A DNA stretch of 64,000 bases from Liolophura sinensis (taxonomy: Eukaryota; Mollusca; Polyplacophora; Chitonida; Chitonidae), in the NCBI RefSeq assembly GCF_032854445.1, contig NC_088296.1:17783485-17847484 (forward strand), given 5' to 3'. Both the position numbers and the translations under genes were made by a program. Within the stretch, counting starts at the first letter, position 1. Each line of letters begins with the position of its first letter. Shown here in pieces: positions 45,601 to 53,669 of the stretch. Below the pieces are notes generated by a model. It searched no databases and was not told the origin of the DNA. It worked only from the letters and a program-made list of their open reading frames with translations.

Positions 45601-48600
45601 TACACGATTAGCATAGTTGTACTCTAGCTCTGAGATCGGGTGGCCATGTTCCCGGTTTAGCTTCTATACTAACAACCCGCTCTAAATCGTTACATTCGCT
45701 AACATGGAACTCGGTCCTCTCGCCTATGCTGTCCTCAAAGTCGCAACGTTGTGGTCCACAAAAAGAGGTGTCCCATGATCTTGAAGTAAACCATTATGCG
45801 GGTATAAATAAGGACCACAACATGGCAAATAACGCAAATCTACCCCCCTCGGACAGTATCAGAACTTCGCAAACTGCCCATTTTCGAATCACGTAACTCC
45901 GTTGTTATGGTGAAACTCGGGTGCACTTCCCAAATGTAAGATCATCTACTTTTTTCACAATAGTTGATTATAGCTCCTTTCTTTTTTGTTCATTATTAAC
46001 ACGTAAATTAAAGTTAAGACTTCCAAACAATTTGTCAATCTCCTTTTAGATCGGATATAGTTCATTGATTTCAACCAGATCTTTCCACTACAATATCTTT
46101 TTCCAGACAATGCCGAGTGCGGCCGACTCAAATTGAAAATGGCGGTTAGCGACGTTTACCTTGCTATAGATGCAACAGGTACATTTGTGTTAATTGTGAC
46201 GTTGTGGTCTCTATTATTTAGGAATAACAAGGCGTCATGAAGTAAGAACAGCAGAAGCATTACAGGAAACATGTTTCTGTATCGTACATCTTCGACATGT
46301 TGAGAACAGCACAAGCGAAAAAAACGTGAGAAAAAACAGATCTCAGATCTATGTTGTACTCACCCCTCTGACACGTGGGACCGCTCCACCCCGGCTGACA
46401 TCCCAGATCCCCACACCCCATCACATGCTCAGGCAGACAATTCTTCTCGGACGTGTTACAGCGGCAGGTTAGTTCACAGGGAGAGCGATGGGTGTTACAT
46501 TGACCTATAGAGACGGATTGGTTGACTGCTTGTTACAGTTACAGGTAAAGGATGTTGTTAATAACGCGATCAAAAATTACAGCTTAAGATGGCTCTTAAG
46601 AATATTTCACTCATAGTTGTACCCAAGGCAGCCACCAGCTTTTGGCTAGAAACTGACAAATCTTTTCACTGGTGACGAACATCTGTCCACCCGATGCCAT
46701 TGTGAGCTCTAGGTGTATGTCATATTATTTTGTGGAATCAAATGATCTCTAACTAACTTCCAAAAAAGTCATTTTACCGTATACATGTAGGGGTGGCCGA
46801 TAATTTATTTCTCTGATGTTATTTTCTACTTGATATTTTTATTTTCGTCTGTTTTTCTTTTACAAGGAAAAGAAACAACCGAAAATACATAGAGGCCTAC
46901 ATGCAGGATTGCGAGGTGGCTATCTGGTATAACCTTTGGTCTCATGTAGAATTTCCTTCAGCACTTTGGCAAACTAGAATTTAACATATTCAAATTTTAA
47001 TGTTTAATCATGAAAATAAGACAATATTTATATATTACCTATATGTGTTCACATCAGCAGCAGGGATACGATAAAAAAAGAAAACAAAGCAAAATTAAAT
47101 TGACCGGCCTCAGATATATTACATTTTTTTTATTACAAACTCCAGTCCAAAAAAAAATCCCTAATTCCACGACAAGAACGCTACAGTTCCTGTTCGACAG
47201 TATATTATATTCTGTGAATACACAACTGAAGTAGACTGTTGACATGGATGACGATTAAATGCATTGTTCAAACAATCTAGTATTTTTTTACAGAAATATT
47301 TTGCGATCAGTCTTGGTTACTGTACACTAAAAAAAAACTAATCTGTTAAAATTAACAGAAATTCTGTTATCTGAGTAATGCCACAATGTGTTCTGTTACT
47401 GCAGCAGATCAATCTGTTAAATATAACACACATATTCTATCAATTCAAAGTGACCATTCTGTTAGACTCACATGGCATTATGTTTAATTTGACAGAATAG
47501 CCTTTCTGTTTAATTTAACACATTCATTTTTTGCGTTTACATTCACAGCCAGTTATTGGGTTACACAGGCACGGTGTTCCAGACATTGCTTCATGACTGT
47601 CCAGCCAAAGTGCAGTAAAGGCACAAATAACAGTGAAATCTTTAGGCACATGATGGGAAGTTAATTTTGAAATGAGTGTACACAAGGCAATGGTAGTTCA
47701 ATTCCGCAAACCTATTGCAGATACGTGTATTTGAACAATATATTTTGGTAAAAACTATTTTATTTCTTTAAGCATCCTCTAAGTCTGGTTCCTTAGCATT
47801 GTTTTCATGTTACTGTACGTGAAATCCAACAAGAACACAGCATTTTGAGTAATTTTACACCAGTCACGTCTCGTAAATTGCAGGTAACTTCACTGAATTG
47901 TTTTTGTTTTTTCCATTAATTCTGCTTAAGCCAAAGGGCTATATGGGAGGCGCAATTTGCTACTATGTGGGGCAGAGGTGGTTAGCGTGTCATGCTGCAA
48001 TCACTCAGGGACCTCTCATCTATGCTGTCGCTATCAGCGTGTCCAGCTTATGTTGGCTTCCTCAGTATATCACAATGCCTGCCGGCAATCTGCAGATGAT
48101 CGTGGGATTCCACCGGGTTCTTCCCGGTTTCCTCCCACCATCATATTGCTGGCCGGTTTCGTATAGGTGAAGTATTCTTCAGTACGGTATAAAACGCCAA
48201 TCAATTAAATAAATACATTTGCCATTAATTAAGTATTTACGTAAACAGACAGAACAAACTCAAAGTAAATTAATAAGAGACCGTATTTCATCGGTTACGT
48301 GTGACTATTTGCCGGATATCACACAGTCGTCCCTGCTCTGGTTTTACTCTCTATGCTACACGTCTGTCACACTGTCGTCCCTGCTCTGGTTTTACTCTCT
48401 ATGCTGTACGCCTATCACACTGTGGTCGCTGCTCTGGTTTTACTCTCTAAACTCCACGTCTATCATATAGTCTTCGCTGCGGTGGTTTTACTCTCTATGC
48501 TGTACGTCTATGACAATGTCGTCACTGCTGTGGTTTTACTCTCTATGCTGCACGTCTGTCACACTGTCGTCGCTGCTGTGGTCTTACTCTCTATGTTGCA

Positions 48601-50260
48601 CGTCTGTCACACTGTCGTCGCTGCTCTGGTCTTACTCTCTATGCTGCACGTCTGTCACACAGTCGTCGGTGCTCTGGCTTTACTCTCTATGCTGTAAGTC
48701 TATCACACTGTCGTCGCTGTTCTGGCTTTACTCTCTATACTGTTCGTCTATCACACTGTCGTCGCTGCTGTAGTTTTACTCTCCATGCTGTACGTCTATC
48801 ACATTGTCGTCACTGCTGTGGTTTTACTCTCCATGCTGTACGTCTATCACACAGTCGTCGCTGCTGTGGTTTTACTCTCTCTGCTGTACGTCTATCACAC
48901 TGTCGTCGCTGCTGTGGTTTTGCTCTCTATGCTGCACGTCTATCACACTGTCTTCGCTGCTGTTGTGGTTTTACTCTCTATACTGTACGTCTATCACACT
49001 GTCTTCGCTGCTGTGGTTTTACTCTCTCTACTGTACGTCAATCACACTGTCAACGCTGCTGTGGTTTTACTCTCTCTGCTGTACATCTATAACACTGTCT
49101 TCGCTGCTGTGGTTTTACTCTCTGTGTTGTGCGTCCTAATGGCATTATTTTGTAAAGTATTTCTCAGTGGTAAAATTCAGCCAAATATTGCGTGTACATG
49201 TATTCATTGTAAAACGTACTTCAGATAACTCACCTACAAAATATCCGTTGTGCTGTTGTCTGTCTCTAATGTGAGGGGTTGGGGTGGGGGGTGGGGGGTG
49301 GGGGTGGGGGATCCCTGACTCAGTCGGTAAGGGCGCTAGCGCAGCGTAAAGACCCGGCAGCCTCTCACCAATGCGGTCGCTGTGAGTTTAAGTCCAGCTC
49401 ATGCTGGCTTCCTCTCCGGCCATAAGTGGGAAGGTCTGCCGGCAAACTGCGGATGGTCGTGGGTTTCCACCGGGGTGTGCCCGGTTTCCACCCACGATAA
49501 TTCTGGCCACCGTCGTATAAGTAAAATATTCTTGAGTACGGTGTAAAACACCAATCAAATAAATAAATAAATAAATAAATCTAATGTGAGGAGAATCCAC
49601 ATAAAAAAATCCTCTTCTTCAACTATAAACTTATCTGACTAGCGAGTCAACTGAGTTCAATAAGGCATTTCATAATACAAAAACGCTTCGTTAAGCAGAT
49701 CAGCTGGGTAAAGGAACACTAGGATGAGTTCCGTTCTACATTACGTGACCCAATTTAGCAAGTACAGTAGATTAAGGGAAAATTTGACACAGTCTGTTTA
49801 TTTTCTAGCATTTGTCAGTTACGCCACTTAAGGCACTGCCTGCTAATAGACATGTAGTCTGAGTCAGATGGCAAATATGGTTCGAAATATATTGTTTCTG
49901 AAGTGTTATCTAACTATCACCGCCAAGAGAGTGATGTTTTTGCCTGATGGATAGAGCATTCAGATCTGCTGATCTGTGCCATAGTTCCGTCAATTCTCCT
50001 TATCTCAAGATTAGTGGCTGTACATGCAGCTATGCTCATTACATCCATGTGCTTATTTGAACAGTTCCAAACAAAGCCCGACTATCTCTGTACTTGATCT
50101 GAGAATTATCCGTGACTTACGACAATACATTTTCAATTTGATGTCATGCCTAAAATCTCGACAGTCTTTTCGAAAGCTAAGAAAGTTACTTACCAGAAAT
50201 ATCCAATGGCATGATGAAGACGACAAAAATTGATATCAGCAGACATAATATTTTCTCCAT
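30509..50260 (-). CDS. MEGF/Draper-like receptor: galactose-binding and EGF repeats, transmembrane, NPFY
   Basis: Minus-strand join, 5' to 3': 50260-50194, 46504-46364, 43297-43103, 41320-41114, 38690-38553, 37921-37784, 36113-35976, 34792-34655, 32647-32510, 32045-31908, 30690-30509. This totals 1620 nt (540 codons), GT-AG throughout, all internal junctions phase 1. Residues 1-22 are a signal peptide; 23-69 an EGF-like unit; 70-203 a fucolectin/F5-8C-type galactose-binding domain; 204-479 six EGF-like units; 496-519 a transmembrane helix, followed by a basic stop-transfer segment and NPFY at 533-536. NPxY binds PTB adaptors, and in CED-1/Draper/MEGF10 it recruits CED-6/GULP for engulfment. 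The ectodomain suggests a glycan- or debris-recognising surface receptor. The last exon ends in phase 0 at a GTAAGA donor, so cytoplasmic exons must follow but were not found. Molluscan receptor tyrosine phosphatases with similar ectodomains are an alternative. Confidence 0.88.
30790..31905. other. Receptor intron 10, no further exon seen
   Basis: Intron between exons 11 and 10. Several long overlapping frames occur on both strands at 31330-31690, but none has splice signals or recognisable motifs. Nothing is called. Confidence 0.45.
31908..32045 (-). CDS. Receptor exon 10: EGF-like unit 7
   Basis: 138 bp, phase 1-1, acceptor CTTGTTTTAG and donor GTAAGT. Pattern ECATGRFGDKC...C.C ... NGTCD ... 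CAAGYKGDICQ, a laminin/MEGF-type EGF unit. Very similar to exon 9. Confidence 0.88.
32090..32275. repeat. Short tandem repeat in receptor intron
   Basis: Units of about 30 bp: CATTCTTTGTTCTCACCAAA, GTAGACATTCATTGTTCTCA, repeated about six times. Confidence 0.8.
32510..32647 (-). CDS. Receptor exon 9: EGF-like unit 6
   Basis: 138 bp, phase 1-1, acceptor TTTTTTTTCATTAG and donor GTTTGA (weaker than the other donors). Pattern CETGRFGEKCQFFCHCKN ... NGTCDEYGCAAGYKGDNCQ. Confidence 0.86.
33440..34700. repeat. 74-bp tandem array derived from the 3' end of receptor exon 8
   Basis: Units recur every 74 bp; for example GTGTGTCACA starts at 33883, 33957, 34031 and 34105. On the minus strand each unit reads like the last ~50 bp of exon 8 (TGTGACACACT.GGCTGT, then TCTTGTGATAGAG) followed by GTAAGTCACATTTGATGTGG, that is, the splice donor and the start of the intron. 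About 14 units are well preserved (33650-34700), and more diverged ones extend left to about 33440. The array abuts the real exon at 34655. Confidence 0.9.
34655..34792 (-). CDS. Receptor exon 8: EGF-like unit 5
   Basis: 138 bp, phase 1-1, acceptor GAATGTTCCAG and donor GTAAGT. Pattern ECDTGRYHVNCQKICHCKN ... DGTCDTLGCEPGYQGRSC. Its 3' end and donor seed the 74-bp array immediately downstream, so the true donor competes with many copies. Confidence 0.88.
34800..35970. other. Receptor intron 7, nothing coding recognised
   Basis: Contains a tRNA box-B-like sequence on the minus strand near 35304-35316 (GGTTCAAATCC), possibly an eroded SINE head, too weak to call as a gene. Otherwise nothing. 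Confidence 0.4.
35976..36113 (-). CDS. Receptor exon 7: EGF-like unit 4
   Basis: 138 bp, phase 1-1, acceptor TTCTTTTGCAG and donor GTATTT. Pattern ECYYGEFGEGCQGKCHCYP ... TGHCGRGCYAGYTGDNC. Confidence 0.87.
36135..36420. repeat. ~60-bp degenerate tandem repeat
   Basis: About five units with GACAAGCTTGGTGACGTCACC and CTGGTGCAGGTACATAGCAA variants, just upstream of exon 7 in the gene's sense. Confidence 0.7.
36425..37780. other. Receptor intron 6, nothing recognised
   Basis: AT-rich; no exon, repeat array or SINE seen. Confidence 0.4.
37784..37921 (-). CDS. Receptor exon 6: EGF-like unit 3
   Basis: 138 bp, phase 1-1, acceptor TCTGTTTTGCTCAG and donor GTACGC. Pattern ECPEGTFGFSCNSVCHCKN ... 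DGTCDVQGCAAGYKGHNC. Confidence 0.87.
38553..38690 (-). CDS. Receptor exon 5: EGF-like unit 2
   Basis: 138 bp, phase 1-1, acceptor TATTTGCCAG and donor GTAATT. Pattern CGVFWFGDQCDRLCNCQP ... TGDCYYGCRSGFNGTDC. The FWFGDQC start is the family's usual entry after the galactose-binding domain. Confidence 0.88.
38700..40420. other. Receptor intron 4, part; nothing recognised
   Basis: Scanned for EGF signatures on the minus strand; none found. No classifiable repeat. Confidence 0.4.
40423..40710 (+). mobile_element. Family-B SINE, near full length
   Basis: Begins with a tRNA-like head (TATGGCCCAGTTGTTAGATC). Its body includes AAAGACTTTAAAGGAGTAAG, CTTCCTCGCTTGGCGTTAAA, AACCACTGGTTGACCCGTAT and CTTGCTTGCCTTTGGTAAGT. 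It ends near CATTCACTCACTCTC. The family's TTAAGTACGACGTTAAAC tail is replaced or eroded here. Confidence 0.8.
41114..41320 (-). CDS. Receptor exon 4: galactose-binding domain, second half
   Basis: 207 bp, phase 1-1, acceptor TGTTATGCAG and donor GTGAGT. Reads NNISGFEIYVSETSDF ... CYRDN ... VINCTQPLNGLYVKL ... AIREMEIY, matching the C-terminal half of fucolectin/tachylectin-4/pentraxin-1-type domains. Confidence 0.86.
41490..41555 (+). mobile_element. Family-B SINE, 3' tail fragment
   Basis: GTCGTCATATGACTGAAGAA, TTGTTAGGTACGACGTTACG, CATTCATTCATG. Confidence 0.75.
42088..42483 (-). repeat. Inverted repeat, left arm (unique block and SINE)
   Basis: 42088-42274 is the reverse complement of about 43660-43852, about 94% identical by eye over ~185 bp. 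It continues into a family-A SINE (42275-42483, plus) that matches, in reverse, the SINE at 43438-43640. The arms are separated by about 950 bp that contain receptor exon 3. Confidence 0.9.
42275..42483 (+). mobile_element. Family-A SINE, head-truncated
   Basis: Starts at CTCACCAATGCAGTCGCTG, lacking box A. The body is complete (CATGCTGGCTTCCTCTCCGG) and it ends with GCGGCGTAAAACACCTATCA. Part of the left arm of the inverted repeat. Confidence 0.85.
42590..42775 (+). mobile_element. Family-A SINE, diverged
   Basis: GTGGCTTAGTGGAAGGT, ACCTGCGGATGGTTCGGGGG, CATTCCTCCCACCGAAATGCT, ACAATGTAAAACACCAATGA. Confidence 0.75.
42820..43040 (+). mobile_element. Family-A SINE
   Basis: TTGTGAGTTCAAGTCTGTCT box B, CTCCGGCCGTGG, ACCTGCGGATGGTTGTGGGA, GCGCCGTCGTATAAGTGAAA, then an (AAAT)n tail to about 43038. 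Confidence 0.8.
43103..43297 (-). CDS. Receptor exon 3: galactose-binding domain, first half
   Basis: 195 bp, phase 1-1, acceptor TTGTTCTACAG and donor GTACAG. Reads NIAFLQW ... AFDGNLSTVFRSREEANPYL ... VWIKR ... SMRIYNG, with the DGN.ST metal/ligand-site signature and the strand ending in the IYN motif of FTP/F5-8C folds. It is bracketed by the inverted-repeat arms. Confidence 0.86.
43430..43852 (+). repeat. Inverted repeat, right arm
   Basis: Reverse complement of 42088-42483. The non-SINE part (43655-43852) has an open plus-strand frame with several cysteines (IACNRCTLGNEDLSYVLCEA, ending VEHCTCTSHQDHQ). The same frame is broken in the left arm. Confidence 0.9.
43438..43640 (-). mobile_element. 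Family-A SINE, head-truncated
   Basis: Minus-strand SINE from TTTGATTGGTGTTTTACGCC to GCATTGGTGAGAGACTG, truncated at nearly the same head position as the copy at 42275. Part of the right arm of the inverted repeat. Confidence 0.85.
43860..45040. other. Receptor intron 2, part; nothing recognised
   Basis: No exon or repeat identified. A plus-strand open frame at 44757-44954 has no recognisable motif and no splice evidence. Confidence 0.4.
45043..45146. mobile_element. MITE-like element, copy 2 (diverged)
   Basis: CTCCAAAAAATAATGTGTTAAG, then AGAATGTATTCTATTATTG, then TCTGTTAAACATAG. Shares the order seen at 25378-25510. Confidence 0.4.
45292..45554 (-). mobile_element. Family-A SINE, full length
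   Basis: The tail (ATTT)n is at 45292. The minus-strand head near 45550 reads GGGGCTTTCGTGGCTGAGTT then GGTTAGCGCGCTAGC, a well-preserved tRNA-like box A. Box B (GAGTTCAAGTCC) is present. Confidence 0.88.
46364..46504 (-). CDS. Receptor exon 2: EGF-like unit 1
   Basis: 141 bp, phase 1-1, acceptor CTCTATAG (short pyrimidine tract) and donor GTGAGT. Reads QCNTHRSPCELTCRCN ... CGDLGCQPGWSGPTCQRG, the N-terminal cysteine-rich unit that precedes the galactose-binding domain. The phase match to the signal-peptide exon supports the model. Confidence 0.82.
46510..47320. other. Receptor intron 1, part; nothing recognised
   Basis: No exon or classifiable repeat seen. Confidence 0.4.
47325..47535. mobile_element. 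MITE-like element with terminal inverted repeats, copy 3
   Basis: The left end CACTAAAAAAAAACTAATCT, followed by GTTAAAATTAACAG, is mirrored by the right end (GTTTAATTTAACACATTC, then ATTTTTTGCG). This gives imperfect terminal inverted repeats of about 30 bp, with internal CTGTTAAAT palindromes. No coding capacity; about 211 bp. Confidence 0.65.
47760..48350 (+). repeat. Dispersed repeat family C, copy 2 (split by a SINE)
   Basis: 47760-47965 and 48223-48350 are the two halves of a unit that is continuous at 17195-17500 and 52410-52700. The SINE at 47969-48215 sits between them. Confidence 0.75.
47969..48215 (+). mobile_element. Family-A SINE inserted in repeat C
   Basis: AGGTGGTTAGCGTGTCATGC head, GATGATCGTGGGATTCCACC, TTTCCTCCCACCATCATATT, ACGGTATAAAACGCCAATCA and an AATTAAATAAATA tail. 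Confidence 0.8.
48300..49140. repeat. 48-bp minisatellite
   Basis: About 17 units of CTATCACACTGTCGTCGCTG followed by CTGTGGTTTTACTCTCTATGCTGTACGT. Because 48 is divisible by 3, long plus-strand frames with a repeating 16-residue hydrophobic peptide (YHTVVAAVVLLSMLYV) appear. These are not genes: no signal, no splice sites, and equal openness in another frame. The array begins exactly at the 3' end of repeat C. Confidence 0.95.
49275..49310 (+). other. G-quadruplex-prone tract
   Basis: Six G-runs of 4-6 separated by T or TT (GGGGTTGGGGTGGGGGGTGG...). It adjoins the 5' end of the next SINE. Confidence 0.7.
49308..49582 (+). mobile_element. Family-A SINE, full length
   Basis: CTGACTCAGTCGGTAAGGGC box A, GAGTTTAAGTCC box B, full body, GGTGTAAAACACCAATCAAA and an (AAAT)n tail ending at 49582. 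Confidence 0.88.
50194..50260 (-). CDS. Receptor exon 1: signal peptide
   Basis: Start codon at 50260-50258, preceded by TTAACAAAAA (A at -3). Encodes MEKILCLLISIFVVFIMPLD, then IS and one base of the next codon, before donor GTAAGT. A Lys followed by a ~15-residue hydrophobic core is a standard signal peptide. The phase-1 exit matches exon 2. Confidence 0.85.
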
Positions 50261-50264
50261 TTTT

Positions 50265-51520
50265 TGTTAACACTGTTATGGGACGGTATAGTCGATGTTC
50301 TAGGATTTGTTGACTGTGCAAAATGCTGTAGTTTGTGCATATTTTTTATCTAAAGTCGGGAATATCCGCTTTGAAGAAAGGGGTACATAACAGGATGTGT
50401 GTTAACCTTGTGCAATAGACATGCAACACATCAATATCTTTATAGCACAAACCGTAACGGCTAACTAACAGGATATCCGTATCCTTGATTCATATACCCT
50501 GTAGATCGTGTTTTTTTCAATTCGTGAGCAGCTACTTAGATATGTGCATCGTCGAGTCGCGCTTTCTTAGTTTTTTTAATTATTTAATGTTTTGAAGACA
50601 ACGGTACAATCATACGTCAGGTTATACATATCAGTACGACAGTGAAACAAAATCAGTGATAACATTGTCTTCAGTGAGTCCTCCAGTTTCATTTTTTGGC
50701 TAAAAATCCTACAGGTGTTTTACAATCACTGTCTTCTGAGGTTTCCATTAAGGTATGGAACAGACCATATATATTTACGAGTATATTGTCATTTCATAAA
50801 CTGACAGCCAAAAGAAACTTTACAAAGAGTTCAAATCAATTTACTTTGCCAAAGCGGTTTCCGGTTTCTCCCACCACAATGATAGCCGCCGTCGTATACG
50901 TGAAATATTCTTGAGTACGGTGTACCAATCAATTCTTGAAAACACCAATCAATCAAAAAATAAAATCTTCTATGTCATTTTTAATGCATGGGGTAATTTC
51001 TCTTCCTGTCACATCTATAAGTGTTTTGTTTGAAACAAGTTTTCGTTTTCCCAAGCCATGCGGATCTGACGCCGGGCTGCCGTGAGTGTCATTAAACACT
51101 GCAGGTAGTTTTGACATCAGCAACGGGTTAGTCCTAACTAAGCCATACAACCAAATCTCTCAGCACAAATCTTCAGCCACATGTTCTTCCTATAGAAACC
51201 CAATTTGCGACATCATGTAGCCTTAGGTTCGTGGTGCACGGAAGACGGACACTGCGTTTCGCCCTCACAGTTCATTGGTACAAATGCTCTGCGTGTATAT
51301 GAACTCGAATTACCCAGCAAGCTCTGTTATTTCTGTATCTGTACCCATATCTCACGTGTGTTATTTATCTCATTTGTTACTTCTAAATCATAATTCTTAC
51401 TCTCAAGTAAATACATTCTTTAATGTATACGAATCACCAAAGCATATAATGTTTAAAAAAAAAACACATAAACATAATGTGCATATATAAATAGATAATA
51501 CATGATGTCAATTGTACTGT
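50265..51520. other. 5' flank of the receptor gene, with a SINE scrap
   Basis: No TATA box or initiator is assignable upstream of 50260. A family-A SINE 3' fragment lies at about 50860-50962 (TTTCTCCCACCACAATGATA, GCCGCCGTCGTATACGTGAAA). Otherwise nothing is recognised. Confidence 0.4.
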
Positions 51521-51521
51521 C

Positions 51522-51778
51522 TGTGGCTCAGTTAGTTAGCGCGTTAGTGCAGCGTAATGACCCAGGAGCCTCTCTCCGATGCGCTCGCTGTGAGTTCAAG
51601 TCCAGCTCATGCTGGCTTCCTCTCCGGCCGTACGTGGGAAGGTCTGCCAGCAGCCTGCGGGTGGTCATGGGTTTTCCCCGGGCTCGTCAAGGTTTTCTCC
51701 CACCATAATGCTGGCCGCCGTCGTATAAGTGAAATATTCGTGAGTGCGGCGTAAAACACCAATCAAATAAATAAATCA
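51522..51778 (+). mobile_element. Family-A SINE, full length
   Basis: TCTGTGGCTCAGTTAGTTAG, GTGAGTTCAAGTCCAGCTCA, CTCTCCGGCCGTACGTGGGA, CCACCATAATGCTGGCCGCC, GCGGCGTAAAACACCAATCA and an AAATAAATAAAT tail. One of the best-preserved copies. Confidence 0.92.
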
Positions 51779-51779
51779 A

Positions 51780-52405
51780 TGTAAACTCAGAAATTAATTA
51801 TCAATGTAAAATGTATGAATTAAAGTGCTGATCTTACTCCACGTGATATCCGCATGGGAAGACACCCATAAACCAGCATTCCAACACTAACCCTGATCAA
51901 CGCTGATGAGATGAAGAGCCTTGATCATAGCGGGAATGTCTTGTCATTACCTGCACTAGGATGCCCATTTAGACGTTTTGTATAAAATGCAGGGGAATGT
52001 GACTGGCACATATTTCGAGCTTTTGCCTCAGTCAGGTTCCAAACAGGTGGTGTAAGAAATCAGCCCTAAACTTACAGCGCTTTTGGTGTTTGTCTGTTGT
52101 TTATTTGCACGATTTTCATTTCTGTGTAAAAGCTCAATTCCACGATAGCTTTGCCATTTTTAAGAACGGACAAAGTATAATGTCTTTAGGAACCACACAC
52201 TTTACACACTACACATTCTCATTATATGGCAAGTATGGTTAACTAAGTCCTCGAGGCTCATGTGTTTAATTTTTGTTAGACAGAAGCTGAGGCCAGCGAC
52301 CCGGATTTACGATTGCACAACTAGTTTACACGTACACCTATTGCAGAGTGCGCTGATTTAGCATGCCATCTCAGCTATATAAATATATATGTAAAGATTC
52401 TACTT
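51780..52405. other. Intergenic, nothing recognised
   Basis: No supported feature. Confidence 0.4.
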
Positions 52406-52409
52406 GTGG

Positions 52410-52700
52410 ACAAAAGCATCCCCGAGCCCAGTCCCTTTGCATTGTTTTAATGTTATTGTATGTTAAATGTAATGACAACACAGTGTTTAGAGTAATTCTA
52501 GACCAATGACTTCTGATAAACTACTATTAATATCAGCGCATTTTTAAAACCTAAATCTGCTTAAGCCATGGTGCTACTATTTATAGGATATAGCATTTTT
52601 AGGAACAGTTAAAATAAAAATACAACTCAGGTAAATTGACGAGCGTCGCTGCTCTGGTTTAACCTCGATCCTTTAATTATATTCTGACCATACTGGTTAA
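52410..52700 (+). repeat. Dispersed repeat family C, copy 3
   Basis: AAAGCATCCCCGAGCCC, CATTGTTTTAATGTTATTG, GAGTAATTCTAGACCAATGA, AAATCTGCTTAAGCCAT, GCGTCGCTGCTCTGGTTTAA. Same order as 17195 and 47760, without the 48-bp expansion. Confidence 0.75.
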
Positions 52701-52909
52701 TACCTGAGCATCCTGCCCCCTATCCCCCCACTGTCTCCTATCTTTCTGCACTCACCGACCCACCTCACATCCACTCGCGATCTTGACAACATTTATTAAA
52801 TTAGGTCACGCGGAATTTCATGACGACGTCCCTTTATGAATGAACGTTCTCGAGTTGTCAGTGGCATTTGTGTTGACATTTACTTCACCAGTTTACACTA
52901 GATACGAGG

Positions 52910-53150
52910 GGCCATCCGTGGTCGAGGGAGTTAGCACGCCAGCACGGCACAATAACCCAGGTACCTCTCACCAATGCGGTCGCTGTGAGTTCAAGTCTAG
53001 CTCATGCTGGCTTCTTCCCCGGCCGTAAATGGGAAGGTCTTGCAGGAGCCTCCGAATAGTCGTGTGTTTCCCCCAGGGCCCACCATAATGCTAGCCGCTG
53101 TTGTATGAGTGCAATATTTTTGAATACGACGTAAAACACCAATCAAATAA
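52910..53150 (+). mobile_element. Family-A SINE
   Basis: CCATCCGTGGTCGAGGGAGT head, GTGAGTTCAAGTCTAGCTCA, GCCCACCATAATGCTAGCCG, ACGACGTAAAACACCAATCA. Confidence 0.85.
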
Positions 53151-53669
53151 ATACATATGTGAAAAAATGAAGCACTATAGCATAAAGAATAAACAGAGGA
53201 CAGGGACGAGAGTATCAGTTGGTAAAAAGCCACAAATAACGGGTGAAATCAAATAAATAGGTAAATAAAATACACCAGGTACGTGTAGCAATAACTCTCA
53301 AGATGTACAGTTGTGTTTTGTGTTAATATTTACCATATTGCCATAAAATGTTTCATTTTTCTGCTCTTTTATGCACATGCTATTGAACGCGGGGTAAACG
53401 GAGATGTTAGTACTTTCTCACTGGAACAGCATGTGTCCGACACCCAAAGAGATGCCCAACCAGTCACACTACATTATCATAATACCGGGTCGAGCCAACA
53501 TGGCATGTAAAACTATGATTGTCGGGAACAATTAAGAATGTACATTGTGTGAGCTCACAATGTTACCCTTGAAGTCCAATTAGATTTTAGTAGGCGTTAC
53601 TGGCTTTACTGAGTAAATACGTTTGCCCACCATTCTGAGGAGGTGTTTGAAAAACGCCGAATGTGAAGC

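Noticed and set aside
46139-46240. ATG in good context with a short hydrophobic frame (MAVSDVYLAIDATGTFVLIV)
   Set aside because: Only 33 codons, antisense in the receptor's second intron (between exons 2 and 3), no supporting signals.
47535-47610. Minus-strand cysteine-rich frame (GTPCLCNPITGCECK)
   Set aside because: About 25 codons, no acceptor, directly abutting the MITE-like element; too short to support.
50953-51150. Minus-strand frame with a dibasic GLGKRK motif, considered as a neuropeptide precursor
   Set aside because: No signal peptide, only one dibasic site and no repeated peptide.
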